Source: Streptomonospora salina (GTDB taxonomy: Bacteria; Actinomycetota; Actinomycetes; Streptosporangiales; Streptosporangiaceae). From it: 64,000 nt of DNA. The number at the start of each line of letters is the position of its first letter. The stretch's first letter is position 1. The notes below the pieces were generated by a model. It did not search any database. It saw only the letters and a program-made list of their open reading frames with translations, and was not told the DNA's origin. The translations under genes and the position numbers were made by a program. Below, one piece after another: positions 24,380-34,094 of this stretch. The DNA lies in assembly GCF_014204715.1 (NCBI RefSeq), contig NZ_JACHLY010000001.1:2746001-2810000 (forward strand), read 5' to 3'.

Positions 24380-25101
24380 TGCACCTCACCCGGTTCCGCC
24401 TCAACACCGCACGCAGCGGAGCGCGCCGGCTGCTGTCGTCACCGCGCACCATGCACGCCGCGGTGATGAACGCGTTCCCCGACGTACTGCCCACCGACAC
24501 CGACACCCCCCGTGTGCTGTGGCGGGTGGACCGCAACGCCAAAGCCGAAGTGTTCCTCTACATCGTCAGCCCCGCCAAGCCCGACCTGACGCACGTGGTG
24601 GAACAGGCCGGTTGGAAGGAGCGGCCCAACTGGCAGACCTACGACTACGGCCCGTTCCTGGAGCGGCTGGCCGAGGGCCACACGTGGGCGTTTCGCCTCA
24701 CCGCCAACCCCGTGCACAGCATCCGCCGCAAAGACGGCGAACCCACCAAGGTCACCGCCCACGTCACCCCGCGCCACCAGGCGCAATGGCTGCTGCAGCG
24801 CCAAGAGGCGGCCGGCTTCCGCGTGCTGGAGAAACCGGAGGATCAGCGCCTGCTGCCCGAGGGCGACGAGCACGAGCTCCTCGTGCACGACCGCCGCAGC
24901 AACGCGTTCGACAAGCCCGAGCACCAGCCGGCAGCCACGGCGAACGGGAAGAGGAAGAACCGGGTCTCCCTGGTCACCGCGACCTTCGACGGGCGGCTGG
25001 AGGTCGTCGATCCCGAGGCGCTGCGCCGCACCCTCACCCGAGGACTCGGGCGGGCCAAGGCCTACGGGTGCGGACTGATGACCCTCGCCCCGGCGGAATG
25101 A
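24379..25101 (+). CDS. cas6e: crRNA-processing endonuclease Cas6e (CasE/Cse3)
   Basis: A 240-residue protein starting at ATG 24379, overlapping the cas5e stop by one base. It has the two ferredoxin-like folds of Cas6e. The probable catalytic histidine is in RTMHAAVMNAFP near residue 26, and the glycine-rich loop is GLGRAKAYGCGLMTLAP at the C-terminus. It cuts each repeat 3' of its hairpin and stays bound to it. The well-paired hairpin kept in the pseudo-repeats upstream of cas3 should still be a substrate. Confidence 0.95.
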   Translation: MHLTRFRLNTARSGARRLLSSPRTMHAAVMNAFPDVLPTDTDTPRVLWRVDRNAKAEVFLYIVSPAKPDLTHVVEQAGWKERPNWQTYDYGPFLERLAEGHTWAFRLTANPVHSIRRKDGEPTKVTAHVTPRHQAQWLLQRQEAAGFRVLEKPEDQRLLPEGDEHELLVHDRRSNAFDKPEHQPAATANGKRKNRVSLVTATFDGRLEVVDPEALRRTLTRGLGRAKAYGCGLMTLAPAE

Positions 25102-25111
25102 GAGGGACCCC

Positions 25112-26065
25112 ATGGCCACGGCCGGCAGGCGCAGCGCCTCCACACCCCGCGAGCTGACCCGCGTCGCAGACCGACTCTCCTTCGTCTACCTGGAGCGGTG
25201 CACGGTACACCGCGACGCCAACGCCATCACCGCCGAGGACGGCGACGGCATCACCCACATCCCCTCGGCCACCATCGGCACCCTGCTGCTGGGCCCCGGA
25301 ACGCGGGTCACCCACCAGGCCATGAGCGTGCTCGGCGAGTGCGGCGCCGGCGTGGTGTGGGTAGGCGAGCGGGGCGTGCGCTTCTACGCGGGCGGCCGGT
25401 CGCTGACCCGCTCCGCCGCGCTGGTCGAAGCCCAAGCGCGGGCCTGGGCGAACCGGGTGACGCGCCTGGAGGTGGCGCGCGCCATGTACCGGATGCGCTT
25501 TCCCGACGAGGACACGGCCGGGCTGACCCGCCAGCAGCTCCTGGGGCGGGAAGGCAAGCGGGTCAAAGAGTTCTACCGCAAAGACGCCGCACGCGTGGGC
25601 ATGCGCTGGACGGGGCGGCACTACGTCCCCGGCGATTTCGACGCCGGGGACCCGCTCAACCAAGGCGTGACCGCGGCCGCCCAATGCCTCTACGGCGTCT
25701 GCCACGCGGTGGTGGCCGCCCTGGGATGCGCCCCCGGGCTCGGCTTCGTCCACTCCGGCCACGAACTCGCCTTCGTGCTGGACGTGGCCGACCTGTACAA
25801 GACCGAGATCGGGATCCCGGTCGCCTTCGACACCGCGGCCCAAAGCCCCGAGGACGTCGGCCCACGCACCCGCCGCGCCCTGCGGGACCGCATCAACGAC
25901 ACCGGGTTTCTGGACCGCTGCGTGGGCGACGTGCAGGGCCTGCTCCTACCGGACGGCGCGGAGGGCGATGCGGCCGATGCCACGGTCGACCACGTCGGCC
26001 TGCAGACCGACCGCGGCGGCGAAGTGGAATCCGGACGCAACTACGCCGACGGAGTCATCTGGTGA
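25112..26065 (+). CDS. cas1e: Spacer-integration nuclease Cas1, I-E type
   Basis: A 317-residue protein. The beta-rich N-domain ends near residue 85. The catalytic helical domain has the expected glutamate in LLGREGKRVKEFY and the histidine and aspartate in GFVHSGHELAFVLDVADLYK. The tail after about residue 285 is variable. It forms the Cas1-Cas2 integrase that adds new spacers next to the leader. A 10-nt gap follows cas6e and a GTGA overlap links it to cas2. Confidence 0.96.
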   Translation: MATAGRRSASTPRELTRVADRLSFVYLERCTVHRDANAITAEDGDGITHIPSATIGTLLLGPGTRVTHQAMSVLGECGAGVVWVGERGVRFYAGGRSLTRSAALVEAQARAWANRVTRLEVARAMYRMRFPDEDTAGLTRQQLLGREGKRVKEFYRKDAARVGMRWTGRHYVPGDFDAGDPLNQGVTAAAQCLYGVCHAVVAALGCAPGLGFVHSGHELAFVLDVADLYKTEIGIPVAFDTAAQSPEDVGPRTRRALRDRINDTGFLDRCVGDVQGLLLPDGAEGDAADATVDHVGLQTDRGGEVESGRNYADGVIW

Positions 26066-26412
26066 CGGTCATCGTCCTCACCAACTGCCCGGCCGGTCTC
26101 CGCGGGTTCCTCACCCGCTGGCTGCTGGAGATATCGCCCGGCGTCTTCATCGGCGGCCCCTCCGCGCGCATCCGCGACATCCTGTGGGCCGAAGTGCGCG
26201 AGTACGCCGGCAACGGTCGCGCGCTACTCGCCTACAGCACCGACAACGAACAGGGCTACACGTTCGAGACCTTCGACCACAAGTGGCACCCGATCGACCA
26301 CGAAGGCCTGACCCTGATCCGGCGCCCCAGCGAGGAAGCGGCTATCCCGCCGGCGTCCGCGCCCAAGGGGTGGAGCAAGGCGTCCAAGCGCCGCCGTTTC
26401 GGGAACCGGTGA
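26062..26412 (+). CDS. cas2e: Cas2, I-E type
   Basis: A 116-residue protein starting at GTG 26062, overlapping the cas1 stop. It shows the Cas2e pattern MTVIVLTNCPAGLRGFLTRW, EISPGVFIGG, IRDILWAEV and the C-terminal extension SKASKRRRFGNR. It dimerises to bridge two Cas1 dimers in the integration complex. Its last ~70 bases and the adjoining leader were copied to 11.15-11.30 kb. Confidence 0.95.
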   Translation: MTVIVLTNCPAGLRGFLTRWLLEISPGVFIGGPSARIRDILWAEVREYAGNGRALLAYSTDNEQGYTFETFDHKWHPIDHEGLTLIRRPSEEAAIPPASAPKGWSKASKRRRFGNR

Positions 26413-26502
26413 GGCCGCATGGGTGGAATGGGTGGTTTGTCGGATTTTCGCGGAGTGAATGAAAACGGCCTCTGGCGCTGGTAAACGCGCAGGTCATTCA
26501 GT
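26413..26502 (+). promoter_or_regulatory. Leader of the main CRISPR array
   Basis: The 90 bases between cas2 and the first repeat contain GTGAATGAAAACGGCCTC and end CATTCAGT. The same sequence, less 9 bases, precedes the secondary array, so it is the functional leader unit. Confidence 0.88.
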
Positions 26503-28610
26503 GTGCTCCCCGCGCACGCGGGGATGGTCCCGGATCATGGTCAATCTCCCAGGTGAAATCGGTGTGCTCCCCGCGCACGCGGGGATGGTCCCCTGCTCGC
26601 GTTCCGCGGCGTGGAGGCGATCCGGTGCTCCCCGCGCACGCGGGGATGGTCCCAACGAGACCGACGCATGGTCGCGCGAGCACACGTGCTCCCCGCGCAC
26701 GCGGGGATGGTCCCTGCCGGGCCTGTTCGTCCCCTTGGACGTCAAGGTGCTCCCCGCGCACGCGGGGATGGTCCCTGCGGCCGACGGATCGAGCTTGCCG
26801 AGTTCACGTGCTCCCCGCGCACGCGGGGATGGTCCCGTCTCCGACGCCTCCGCCTGCGTGTCGTCCTCGTGCTCCCCGCGCACGCGGGGATGGTCCCTGC
26901 CGGGCAACGCCTCGGCCGAGGAGCTGCAGGTGCTCCCCGCGCACGCGGGGATGGTCCCGCCTGGCTACGCAGAGCAGCCGGGCGCCAGTAGGTGCTCCCC
27001 GCGCACGCGGGGATGGTCCCGGCGCTTGCCGCAGGTCGACGTGCGGCGGCGCGTGCTCCCCGCGCACGCGGGGATGGTCCCGAGGCCGCGCTCAACTCGC
27101 TGGCCACCGTGGTGTGCTCCCCGCGCACGCGGGGATGGTCCCGGCGCGTCTCGGTCGTATCGGACGGTGACGTGGTGCTCCCCGCGCACGCGGGGATGGT
27201 CCCGACTACGAGGATGTGAAGGTCAACGAGTGGCGGTGCTCCCCGCGCACGCGGGGATGGTCCCCGCTCCAGCCTGGCGAGGGTGTTGGGGGCGGCGTGC
27301 TCCCCGCGCACGCGGGGATGGTCCCATGACCAACCGCACCAGCGCGCCCCGCCGCGAGTGCTCCCCGCGCACGCGGGGATGGTCCCCGGCCGGACACGTG
27401 CCAGAACACGCCCCCGGCGTGCTCCCCGCGCACGCGGGGATGGTCCCCCCGACGGCCCCGCCCACTGGCTGCGTAAGAGGTGCTCCCCGCGCACGCGGGG
27501 ATGGTCCCGCGTCCTCGGGAGTGCGGCAGCTCATGCCGCCGGTGCTCCCCGCGCACGCGGGGATGGTCCCACATACCGGTAGACCGGCACGCGCGACCCC
27601 CTGTGCTCCCCGCGCACGCGGGGATGGTCCCGTGCAGACCGTCCTGGGCAGCGGGAGGCGCCGGTGCTCCCCGCGCACGCGGGGATGGTCCCCAGGAGTA
27701 TCCGACGTCGTCCCACCCGCGGTCGTGCTCCCCGCGCACGCGGGGATGGTCCCTGGAGCCAGCGGATCGGCTGCCGGGTCTGCCGGTGCTCCCCGCGCAC
27801 GCGGGGATGGTCCCGACGACCCCGAGATCCCGGTGCGCACGACGGTGTGCTCCCCGCGCACGCGGGGATGGTCCTCACCCCGCCATCGTGCGGGGTTTTC
27901 GCATGTCGTGCTCCCCGCGCACGCGGGGATGGTCCCCGGGCGACTTCAACGAGTTCGTGGCTCCCGCCGTGCTCCCCGCGCACGCGGGGATGGTCCCAGC
28001 GCTGGCGGCTGCGCACCGCCCTGTACCGCGTGCTCCCCGCGCACGCGGGGATGGTCCCATGGGCGCGCTCGTGATCATGGACTTTCCCGAGTGCTCCCCG
28101 CGCACGCGGGGATGGTCCCGGCCGGACCATCGACCTGATCAGCATCGGCATGTGCTCCCCGCGCACGCGGGGATGGTCCCCACTGAACCGCCCCGCTCGT
28201 CGGCCCCCGGCGGTGCTCCCCGCGCACGCGGGGATGGTCCAACCTTGCCCGCCTGCCGGGTGGTGGCCGCGGCGTGACTCCCCGCGCACGCGGGGATGGT
28301 CCCGAGGAGGTGGACCAGCCGTGCTGACTCTGGCCGTGCTCCCCGCGCACGCGGGGATGGTCCCCCCTTGCGTTCCCACGTTCGGGTCAACTTCCCGTGC
28401 TCCCCGCGCACGCGGGGATGGTCCCCCCGCATACCCGCTGATGGCGCCGTGGTTCGGGTGCTCCCCGCGCACGCGGGGATGGTCCCACGTCGTCCCGGCT
28501 CGAATTCGAGGGGACGTTGTGCTCCCCGCGCACGCGGGATGGTCCATGACCAAATTGCATGTGAAAATCTATGGCAGAAAAGTGCTCCCCGCGCACGCGG
28601 GGATGGTCCG
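26503..28610 (+). CRISPR. Main type I-E CRISPR array, 35 repeats and 34 spacers
   Basis: Repeats of 29 nt start every 61 nt from 26503, with two spacers of 33 nt (before 26992 and 27542) and the rest mostly 32. The core palindrome is CCCCGCGCACGCGGGG. Repeats 1-28 are nearly invariant. Repeat 23 (27847) ends TCCT, 29 (28213) has lost its last C, 30 (28274) has an extra A, 34 (28519) lacks one G and 35 (28582) ends CCG, so decay is confined mainly to the distal end. The leader is on the left. Confidence 0.99.
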
Positions 28611-28742
28611 ATTCTCCCGGTCACCGTCGTAGTTGGTTGTTGCGCCGCCCTTCGCTTGTTTGGAAGGGCCGACTGCTTGCGCCTGCCGAAATCGGAGCGG
28701 ACCCTGCCGACCATCTAGTAGCACTTGTCAAGGACGTCCACG

Positions 28743-30167
28743 TTGACCGAGAACCCGATCCGCACCCGTTTCGCGCCGTCGCCGACCGGCATGTTCCATG
28801 TCGGCAGTGCCCGTTCTGCCTTGTTCAACTGGGCGCTGGCCCGGCAGCAGGACGAGGGCAGGTTCGTGCTGCGCATCGAGGACACCGATGCCGCGCGCAA
28901 CAAGCCGGAATGGACCGAGGGGATCCTGCAGGCGCTGACCTGGCTGGGCATCGGCGACGCCGATCCGCACTTCGAAGGCCCCTACTTCCAGTCGGACTAC
29001 GCCGGAAAGCACCGCGAGACCGCCGAGCGGCTCTATCAGGAGGGGCGCGCCTACTACTGCGACTGCACCCGCGAGCAGGTGCAGCAGCGGCGCGACAATC
29101 CCAACCTGGGCTACGACGGCTTCTGCCGCGACCGCGCTCTGGAGCCCGGCCCGGGCCGGGCGCTGCGGTTCCGGGTGCCCGAGGGCGGTCCGACCGTGGT
29201 CGCCGATGCGATCCGCGGCCGGGTGGAGTTCGACCACGCCTCCATCGAGGACTTCGTCGTCGCCCGCGCCGACGGCTCCCCGCTCTTCGCGCTGGCCAAC
29301 GTCGTCGACGACGTCGAGATGCGCATCACCCACGTGGTGCGCGGCGAGGAGCACCTGTCCAACACCCCCAAGCAGCAGTTGCTGTGGCAGGCGCTGGGCC
29401 AGGCCCCGCCGGGGTGGGCGCACCTGCCGGTGATCGTGAACGAGAAGCGCCAGAAGCTGTCCAAGCGCCGCGACAAGGTGGCCCTGGAGACCTACCGGGA
29501 CGAGGGCTTTCTGCCCGAGGCGATGGTGAACTACCTGATGCTGCTGGGCTGGTCGCCGGGCGAGGACCGCGAGATCATGCCGTGGTCCGAGATGGAGCCG
29601 CTGTTCGCGGTCTCCGACGTCAACAGCGCGAGCGCCTTCTTCGACGAGAAGAAGCTGCGCGCTTTCAACGGCGAGTACATCCGCGCGCTGGAGGTCGACG
29701 ACTTCGTCGACCGCTGCCGGCCGTGGCTGGACCCCGAGGCGGCGCCGTGGCCGCAGGAAAACTACGACGAGGACGCCTTCCGCGCCATCGCCCCGCTGGC
29801 CCAGAGCCGGGTGGCCGTGCTCGGCGAGATCGTGGCCAACGTCGACTTCCTGTTCCTGGATGAACCGGTTTTCGACGAGCAGTCGTGGACCAAGGCGATG
29901 AAACCGGGGGTGGGCGCGGAGATGCTCGCGGCCGCGCTGAAGCGCTTCGCCGATCCTGAACTTCCCTGGCAGGCCGAGGAGTTGAAGGCCGCTCTGGAGG
30001 AGGCCGGGCAAGATCACGGGTTGAAGCTGGGCAAGGCCCAAGCGCCGGTGCGGGTGGCGGTCACCGGCCGTACGGTGGGTCTTCCGCTGTTCGAGTCGTT
30101 GGAACTGCTGGGGCGCGAGTGCACGCGTCAGCGCATCGAGGCGGCGCTGGCTCGTCTCAACGCCTGA
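28743..30167 (+). CDS. gltX: Glutamyl-tRNA synthetase
   Basis: A 474-residue class I synthetase. I place the start at TTG 28743 ([16 protein letters not shown]) because AAGGA lies 8 bases upstream; TTG 28725 is the alternative. The HIGH-type motif is [14 protein letters not shown], then RIEDTD, the zinc-type insertion [16 protein letters not shown], and the KMSKS-type motif KLSKR. The C-terminal anticodon-binding domain is complete. It charges tRNA-Glu in the cytoplasm. Its position, between a CRISPR array and a convergent operon holding a GluRS-like pseudo-enzyme, raises the chance that it is a second or dedicated copy. Confidence 0.95.
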   Translation: MTENPIRTRFAPSPTGMFHVGSARSALFNWALARQQDEGRFVLRIEDTDAARNKPEWTEGILQALTWLGIGDADPHFEGPYFQSDYAGKHRETAERLYQEGRAYYCDCTREQVQQRRDNPNLGYDGFCRDRALEPGPGRALRFRVPEGGPTVVADAIRGRVEFDHASIEDFVVARADGSPLFALANVVDDVEMRITHVVRGEEHLSNTPKQQLLWQALGQAPPGWAHLPVIVNEKRQKLSKRRDKVALETYRDEGFLPEAMVNYLMLLGWSPGEDREIMPWSEMEPLFAVSDVNSASAFFDEKKLRAFNGEYIRALEVDDFVDRCRPWLDPEAAPWPQENYDEDAFRAIAPLAQSRVAVLGEIVANVDFLFLDEPVFDEQSWTKAMKPGVGAEMLAAALKRFADPELPWQAEELKAALEEAGQDHGLKLGKAQAPVRVAVTGRTVGLPLFESLELLGRECTRQRIEAALARLNA

Positions 30168-31417
30168 CGGGCCGCGGTGAGTCTGGCTCGCACGAGGCCG
30201 GCGGGCAACCGCTCCACGCCCGGTCCCAGCCCGGGAAGGTCGGTCTCGCCGGTCAGGACCCAGGCCAGGGCCGGTGGCGCCGGGGCCTCGGCGCCACCGC
30301 GGAGGTGCCGCTCCAGCCACGCGACGGCCTCGGCCGCGCGCTGCGGCGGTTCTCCGTACGCGGGCTTGTACTCGAGTAGGGCACAGAGCCGCGACTGCTG
30401 GGGCAACGGCCGCCGGTAGTGGGCGGCGACCCAGGCGAGCAGCTCAGGCTCCGCGGTCGCTCCCGCTCGGATGAGTTCATCGCAGGCGACGGAGCTGGGG
30501 AGCGCTCCGGAGAGTTTGCGGTCCAGCGCCGCCAGGCGCCGCTGGTCGAAGCGGGCGTCGGCCCGTAGCCGCACATCGGCGCGCAGCCGGGTGACCAGAT
30601 CGGCGAACGACTGCGGTCCAGGACCCGAGGCAGGCGCGAGGAAGGGTTCCGCCAGGTACCACCGCAGGGCCGAAGGCCGGACGCCTCCGTCCAGCAGGGC
30701 GGCGGTGCGGGTGCCGTCGCGGTCGGTCTCCAGGAGCCGGGGGACGAAAAGGAAGGCCGGCGGCGCGGGTGCGCCCAGCAGGAGGAAGAGCCGCACCTGG
30801 ATGGCGGTGGCGTTGATCTTGTCGGAGCCGCGCACGATCAGCGTCGTGTGCCGGTGGATGTCGTCGACGACGCTGGCCAGATGCCACAGGGCGCGCCCGT
30901 CGGACCGGAACAGACGCACCCGGGCCTCGACCGGTTCGCGTTGGACCCGCGTATTGACCGCCGCCTCCGCTGTAGCCGCCTCCGGCTCCTGGCCTCGGCG
31001 TCGCAGAAGACGGTCGGCGGCGGCGATATCCAGACACGCGGCGCCGTCCTGATCGCGGATGACGCCGAGTTCCTGCAGTCGCCCGAGCGCCCGGAGGTAA
31101 CGCTGTGCGCCGTCGCTCTGGCGCAGTCCGGCGTCGCTGACGGGGATCTGGGCCACGTTGCGGAGCTCGTCGAGCAGACGCGGCTCATGGCATCGGCGGG
31201 CGCGTGAGGGGTCGGTGTCGTCCCACCGCACGTGGACGTGGGCGGAGGCACCGGTGCGTTCGGCGACAGCGTAGGCGAACAGCGCCGTGAGCAGGTGGGT
31301 GCGCAGGACACCGGCGCGCAACGACGGGTGGTTGGGTGAGATACCCAGGCGTGTGCGCACGAGCCCGGACCCCGGCCCTACGAGCGCGGGGTGGTCGAGT
31401 CGGGGTGGCGCCCCCAT
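30128..31417 (-). CDS. Divergent GluRS-like protein without intact HIGH and KMSKS motifs
   Basis: A 429-residue protein. The GluRS fold can be traced: [18 protein letters not shown], then [26 protein letters not shown] (compare RIEDTD), and [19 protein letters not shown] (compare [17 protein letters not shown]). HIGH has become RAGV and the KLSKR stretch is replaced by DRDGTRTAA, so classical aminoacyl-adenylate chemistry is doubtful. The last gene of the metK-hydrolase operon, 16 nt after the hydrolase, it overlaps gltX tail-to-tail by 40 bases. It could be a tRNA-binding or ligase-like biosynthetic protein. Confidence 0.65.
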   Translation of the reverse strand: MGAPPRLDHPALVGPGSGLVRTRLGISPNHPSLRAGVLRTHLLTALFAYAVAERTGASAHVHVRWDDTDPSRARRCHEPRLLDELRNVAQIPVSDAGLRQSDGAQRYLRALGRLQELGVIRDQDGAACLDIAAADRLLRRRGQEPEAATAEAAVNTRVQREPVEARVRLFRSDGRALWHLASVVDDIHRHTTLIVRGSDKINATAIQVRLFLLLGAPAPPAFLFVPRLLETDRDGTRTAALLDGGVRPSALRWYLAEPFLAPASGPGPQSFADLVTRLRADVRLRADARFDQRRLAALDRKLSGALPSSVACDELIRAGATAEPELLAWVAAHYRRPLPQQSRLCALLEYKPAYGEPPQRAAEAVAWLERHLRGGAEAPAPPALAWVLTGETDLPGLGPGVERLPAGLVRARLTAARQALRRASAASMR

Positions 31418-31433
31418 CGGCCGTCGCCGCCTT

Positions 31434-32336
31434 TCACCGCTCGAGCAGGCCGCACCACAGCGGGACTGTGGTCACGGTGGGGTGGGGGTGGCCGTGCCCG
31501 TAGCGTCCGTCCTCGCCGAACTCGTCGCCGTGGTCGCCGCAGACGACGACCAGGGGGCGCCGGTGGGCGAGCTGAACGAAGAGCCGGCCCAGTCGGGCGT
31601 CGGCCCATTCCAAACAGCGTCGCTGCATGTTCTGCAGCGTGGCCGCCTCCGCAGCGTCGAGTGGCCGAGGTGCGGCGGCGGAAGGGCCGGCGTCGTGGAG
31701 GCGGTACAGGCGCTCCAGAAGTACAGCGGTCGCCTCACTCAGCACGGCTGCCGGGCTGGTGTAGGGGATATGGGTGCACGGGCAGTTGATGAAGCAGAAG
31801 AACCGTTCGGCCTGCAGACACGTCTGGGCCAGTTCGTCCACATGGGCCAGCGTCAACGACGTGTCGCGATCCACCACGCGCGCGGCGGCATCGGCCGGGG
31901 AGGCTGCCACCCGGCCGAAGTAGCGGAACTCCGGGAACCGGGTGGGCAAGCTGTTGCAGGGGTGGGTGGGGTCGAAGAAGGTGACGCCGCCCGCTCCCAG
32001 GACGCGATAGCCCTGGTCGGCGTAGTGATCCATCAGGGTCGGCGCGCGGAACGAGATGCCTCCGTCGCCGGGGCGCCCTCGGGCGGCGGCCGATCGCCAG
32101 ATACTGCCCAGACGTTTCCCGGCGACCTCGACGCAGCCCTCGGTCGGTCGGGGAAGGAATCCGGTGAACATGGCGGCGTGGGCGGGCAGGGTGAAGGTCC
32201 CCGGGCTCTCCGCCCGCTGCAGCGGCCCCAGCGAGGACAGTGCGGGCAGGTCGGCGGTGCGGGCGGTGTCGTAGCGGCAGGAGTCCAGGGTCACCAGCAC
32301 CACATCGCGCGTGGCGAGTTCGGCGTCCACGCTCAC
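31434..32336 (-). CDS. Sulfatase-like hydrolase of the alkaline phosphatase superfamily
   Basis: A 300-residue protein. GTG 32336 overlaps the stop of the SAM synthetase gene (GTGA). The N-terminal metal site is VVLVTLDSCRYDTA, and the nucleophile region TFTLPAHAAMFTGF resembles sulfatase-like proteins that use Thr or Ser instead of formylglycine cysteine. The C-terminal metal ligands are VVVCGDHGDEFGEDG followed by YGHGHPHPT. It probably cleaves a phosphate or sulfate ester, or transfers a phospho-group. The substrate is unknown; position between SAM synthetase and a GluRS-like protein suggests a small-molecule pathway. Confidence 0.7.
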   Translation of the reverse strand: MSVDAELATRDVVLVTLDSCRYDTARTADLPALSSLGPLQRAESPGTFTLPAHAAMFTGFLPRPTEGCVEVAGKRLGSIWRSAAARGRPGDGGISFRAPTLMDHYADQGYRVLGAGGVTFFDPTHPCNSLPTRFPEFRYFGRVAASPADAAARVVDRDTSLTLAHVDELAQTCLQAERFFCFINCPCTHIPYTSPAAVLSEATAVLLERLYRLHDAGPSAAAPRPLDAAEAATLQNMQRRCLEWADARLGRLFVQLAHRRPLVVVCGDHGDEFGEDGRYGHGHPHPTVTTVPLWCGLLER

Positions 32337-33565
32337 GCCTCCAGCAGCAGACCCGGGTGACGGAACCGGTCGAGAACCGGGGTAGTCAGAAGCCACTTGG
32401 ACAACTGGGAAAGCGCGGCCATCTCACCTTCGACGACGTCGGCGATATGGCGCTGTTCTGCGGAGCCGGCCTTCTCGCGGGTGCGCACACCGACGAAGGA
32501 GGGGGAGTCGAGCCGGTCGCCGTTGCGGGCGACCAGGACGGTGTGGTTGGGCATGCCGATGCGGTGGGCGATCCGTTCGGCAGCAAGTGTGTAGAGCTTG
32601 CCGGCGTGGTGCAGCGGGTTCTTGCCCGCGATCGCCTCCCCGCTGTCGCCGCGGTCGGCGGCGATGATCCCGTTGGCCCGGTTGCCGCGCCCGACCAAAC
32701 CGCAGTCGCCTTTGCCCAGCGAGGTTCCCCACGGCGCGAGGTAGGCCCCGCCTTGCCGGTCTTTGGTGTTCACGGCGACGTTCAGCCGCCAGTCCGTGTC
32801 CAGTTTCGCCGTGTGGGCTGCGGCGTGAGCGTCCATGCGCCGTCGGGCCTCGGAAACGACCTCCGCGTATTCGCGGCGATACGCGACTTGCTCCGGGTGG
32901 ATGGGGAGACAAACGGTGATCTCGACGGAGGTTCCGGTGCGCACGAGCATGACCTTGACATCGCGCCCCGTCGGCAGGTCGGCGCCGAGCTCGGGGCCGG
33001 CTGCGAAATTCTCCAGGCTGATGGCCAGGCGTTGCAGTGCCGTGGCGGGGGCGTAGGCGGAGCAGAAGACGGTGTCGTTGGCGCGCAGATCGTGGGTATC
33101 CGCCAGGTCGCCACCCTGTGCCGGGCGGTAGAAGGTGGCGGGATGGTCGGCGGCGATTCCCGCGGTGTTCTCTACTGACGACTCGACGTGGGATGCGATC
33201 GAGGACGCGTCGGTGGCAGCGGGGAGAAGGTCGCGGATCGCGCCGCGGAAGATCTCGTCGACGGGGATGTGTTGATCACCGACGGCTCTTGTGATCTTGC
33301 CGAAGAGATGGGCCTGCACCGGACTTTCGATCGAGTACCCGCCGAAATCCACCCGGGAGCGTGCCCCGACGAGCGTGGTCTTGTCGACCCAGTGATTGGG
33401 AACCTCACCGAAGATCTCCAGGCCGTACAGGGCGTACCTCTGGGAAAAAGCCTCGGCGAGCAGATCGGCAAGCGAGTCGGGATGACCGATGCCTTTGCGT
33501 TCGATGACCTCGACTCCGTCGGCAGGTGCAACCTGTGGCAAACCAGCGCTGACCTGGATGTGCAC
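32333..33565 (-). CDS. Archaeal-type S-adenosylmethionine synthetase
   Basis: A 410-residue protein starting at GTG 33565 with AGGAG six bases upstream. It belongs to the archaeal MAT family (PF01941), not to the usual bacterial MetK: VEVIERKGIGHPDSLAD, GEVPNHWVDKTTLVGARS, FGKITRAVGDQHIPVDEI, APWGTSLGKGDCGLVGRGNR and IAGKNPLHHAGKLYTL. It makes SAM from methionine and ATP, or an analogue. Archaeal-type copies in bacteria are usually accessory and lie in special gene clusters. It is first in the operon with the hydrolase and the GluRS-like protein. Confidence 0.9.
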   Translation of the reverse strand: MHIQVSAGLPQVAPADGVEVIERKGIGHPDSLADLLAEAFSQRYALYGLEIFGEVPNHWVDKTTLVGARSRVDFGGYSIESPVQAHLFGKITRAVGDQHIPVDEIFRGAIRDLLPAATDASSIASHVESSVENTAGIAADHPATFYRPAQGGDLADTHDLRANDTVFCSAYAPATALQRLAISLENFAAGPELGADLPTGRDVKVMLVRTGTSVEITVCLPIHPEQVAYRREYAEVVSEARRRMDAHAAAHTAKLDTDWRLNVAVNTKDRQGGAYLAPWGTSLGKGDCGLVGRGNRANGIIAADRGDSGEAIAGKNPLHHAGKLYTLAAERIAHRIGMPNHTVLVARNGDRLDSPSFVGVRTREKAGSAEQRHIADVVEGEMAALSQLSKWLLTTPVLDRFRHPGLLLEA

Positions 33566-33848
33566 GAAGGCTCCTGGTGCTTATAGCCGACTGAGGCGGT
33601 GCGCGCGGTGAGCGGGGAGACACGAAGGGGGACAGAAGCAATCAAGCAAGTAGAAATATATGCGAACGACACATGATGTGTCTATCGATCGCTCCATCCC
33701 TATGATCGGGTAAGGGACGAAACGATCAAGAAAATCGCCTGGTGACTGCCGTATCGCGGTCCCTCGTGATCTTTTTGGAGGCTTCAAGGGGGTTGCGTCT
33801 TGAGATATATGGGCCGCCGTTTACAGACGTGAACGTTTACGCCGCGGA
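33566..33848. promoter_or_regulatory. AT-richer control region of the SAM-synthetase operon
   Basis: This stretch is visibly less GC-rich than its surroundings. It contains a perfect palindrome, GACACAT-G-ATGTGTC, at 33668-33682, about 100 bases upstream of the SAM synthetase start, well placed for a repressor. A 68-codon minus ORF here has no supporting signal and is not called. Confidence 0.55.
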
Positions 33849-33938
33849 GCGCTCCCCGCGCACGCGGGGATGGTCCCTGGTGGCGGTTGTCAAGCAGGTC
33901 GGCGTAGTCGTGCTCCCCGCGCACGCGGGGATCGTCCA
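33849..33938 (+). CRISPR. One-spacer mini-array between the SAM-synthetase operon and the integrase
   Basis: Two repeats at 33849-33877 (GTG changed to GCG at the start) and 33910-33938 (end changed to ATCGTCCA) flank a 32-nt spacer at 33878-33909. There is no leader. The hairpins are intact. I saw no clear spacer match in the adjacent promoter region by eye. Confidence 0.9.
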
Positions 33939-34037
33939 CGGGAGGCGTCGGCGGGCGGCCAAGTTGGCTCCTTCGCCGTTCGTCGGAGCTTCACAGGAGT
34001 GCCAGCCATCGCGGTTCGGCATCCAGGTGCCGGAACG

Positions 34038-34072
34038 CAGGGGCTCGCAGTGGTTTCCACTGCGGGCCCCTG
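34038..34072. terminator. Strong bidirectional stem-loop downstream of the integrase gene
   Basis: A 16-bp stem with one wobble: CAGGGGCTCGCAGTGG (34038-34053) and CCACTGCGGGCCCCTG (34057-34072), loop TTT. It lies 22 bases past the integrase stop. Confidence 0.75.
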
Positions 34073-34094
34073 CGTCGGCAAAATCGATTCCTGG

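Noticed and set aside
26459..28138. A long ORF through the main CRISPR array encoding repeated RGDGP/HAGMVP peptides
   Set aside because: It is only the translation of the repeats, whose unit of 61 nt rotates through all frames; similar ORFs appear on both strands.
33581..33787. 68-codon minus ORF in the AT-richer gap upstream of the SAM-synthetase gene
   Set aside because: No good ribosome-binding site, no recognisable domain, and it lies over the probable promoter and palindrome.
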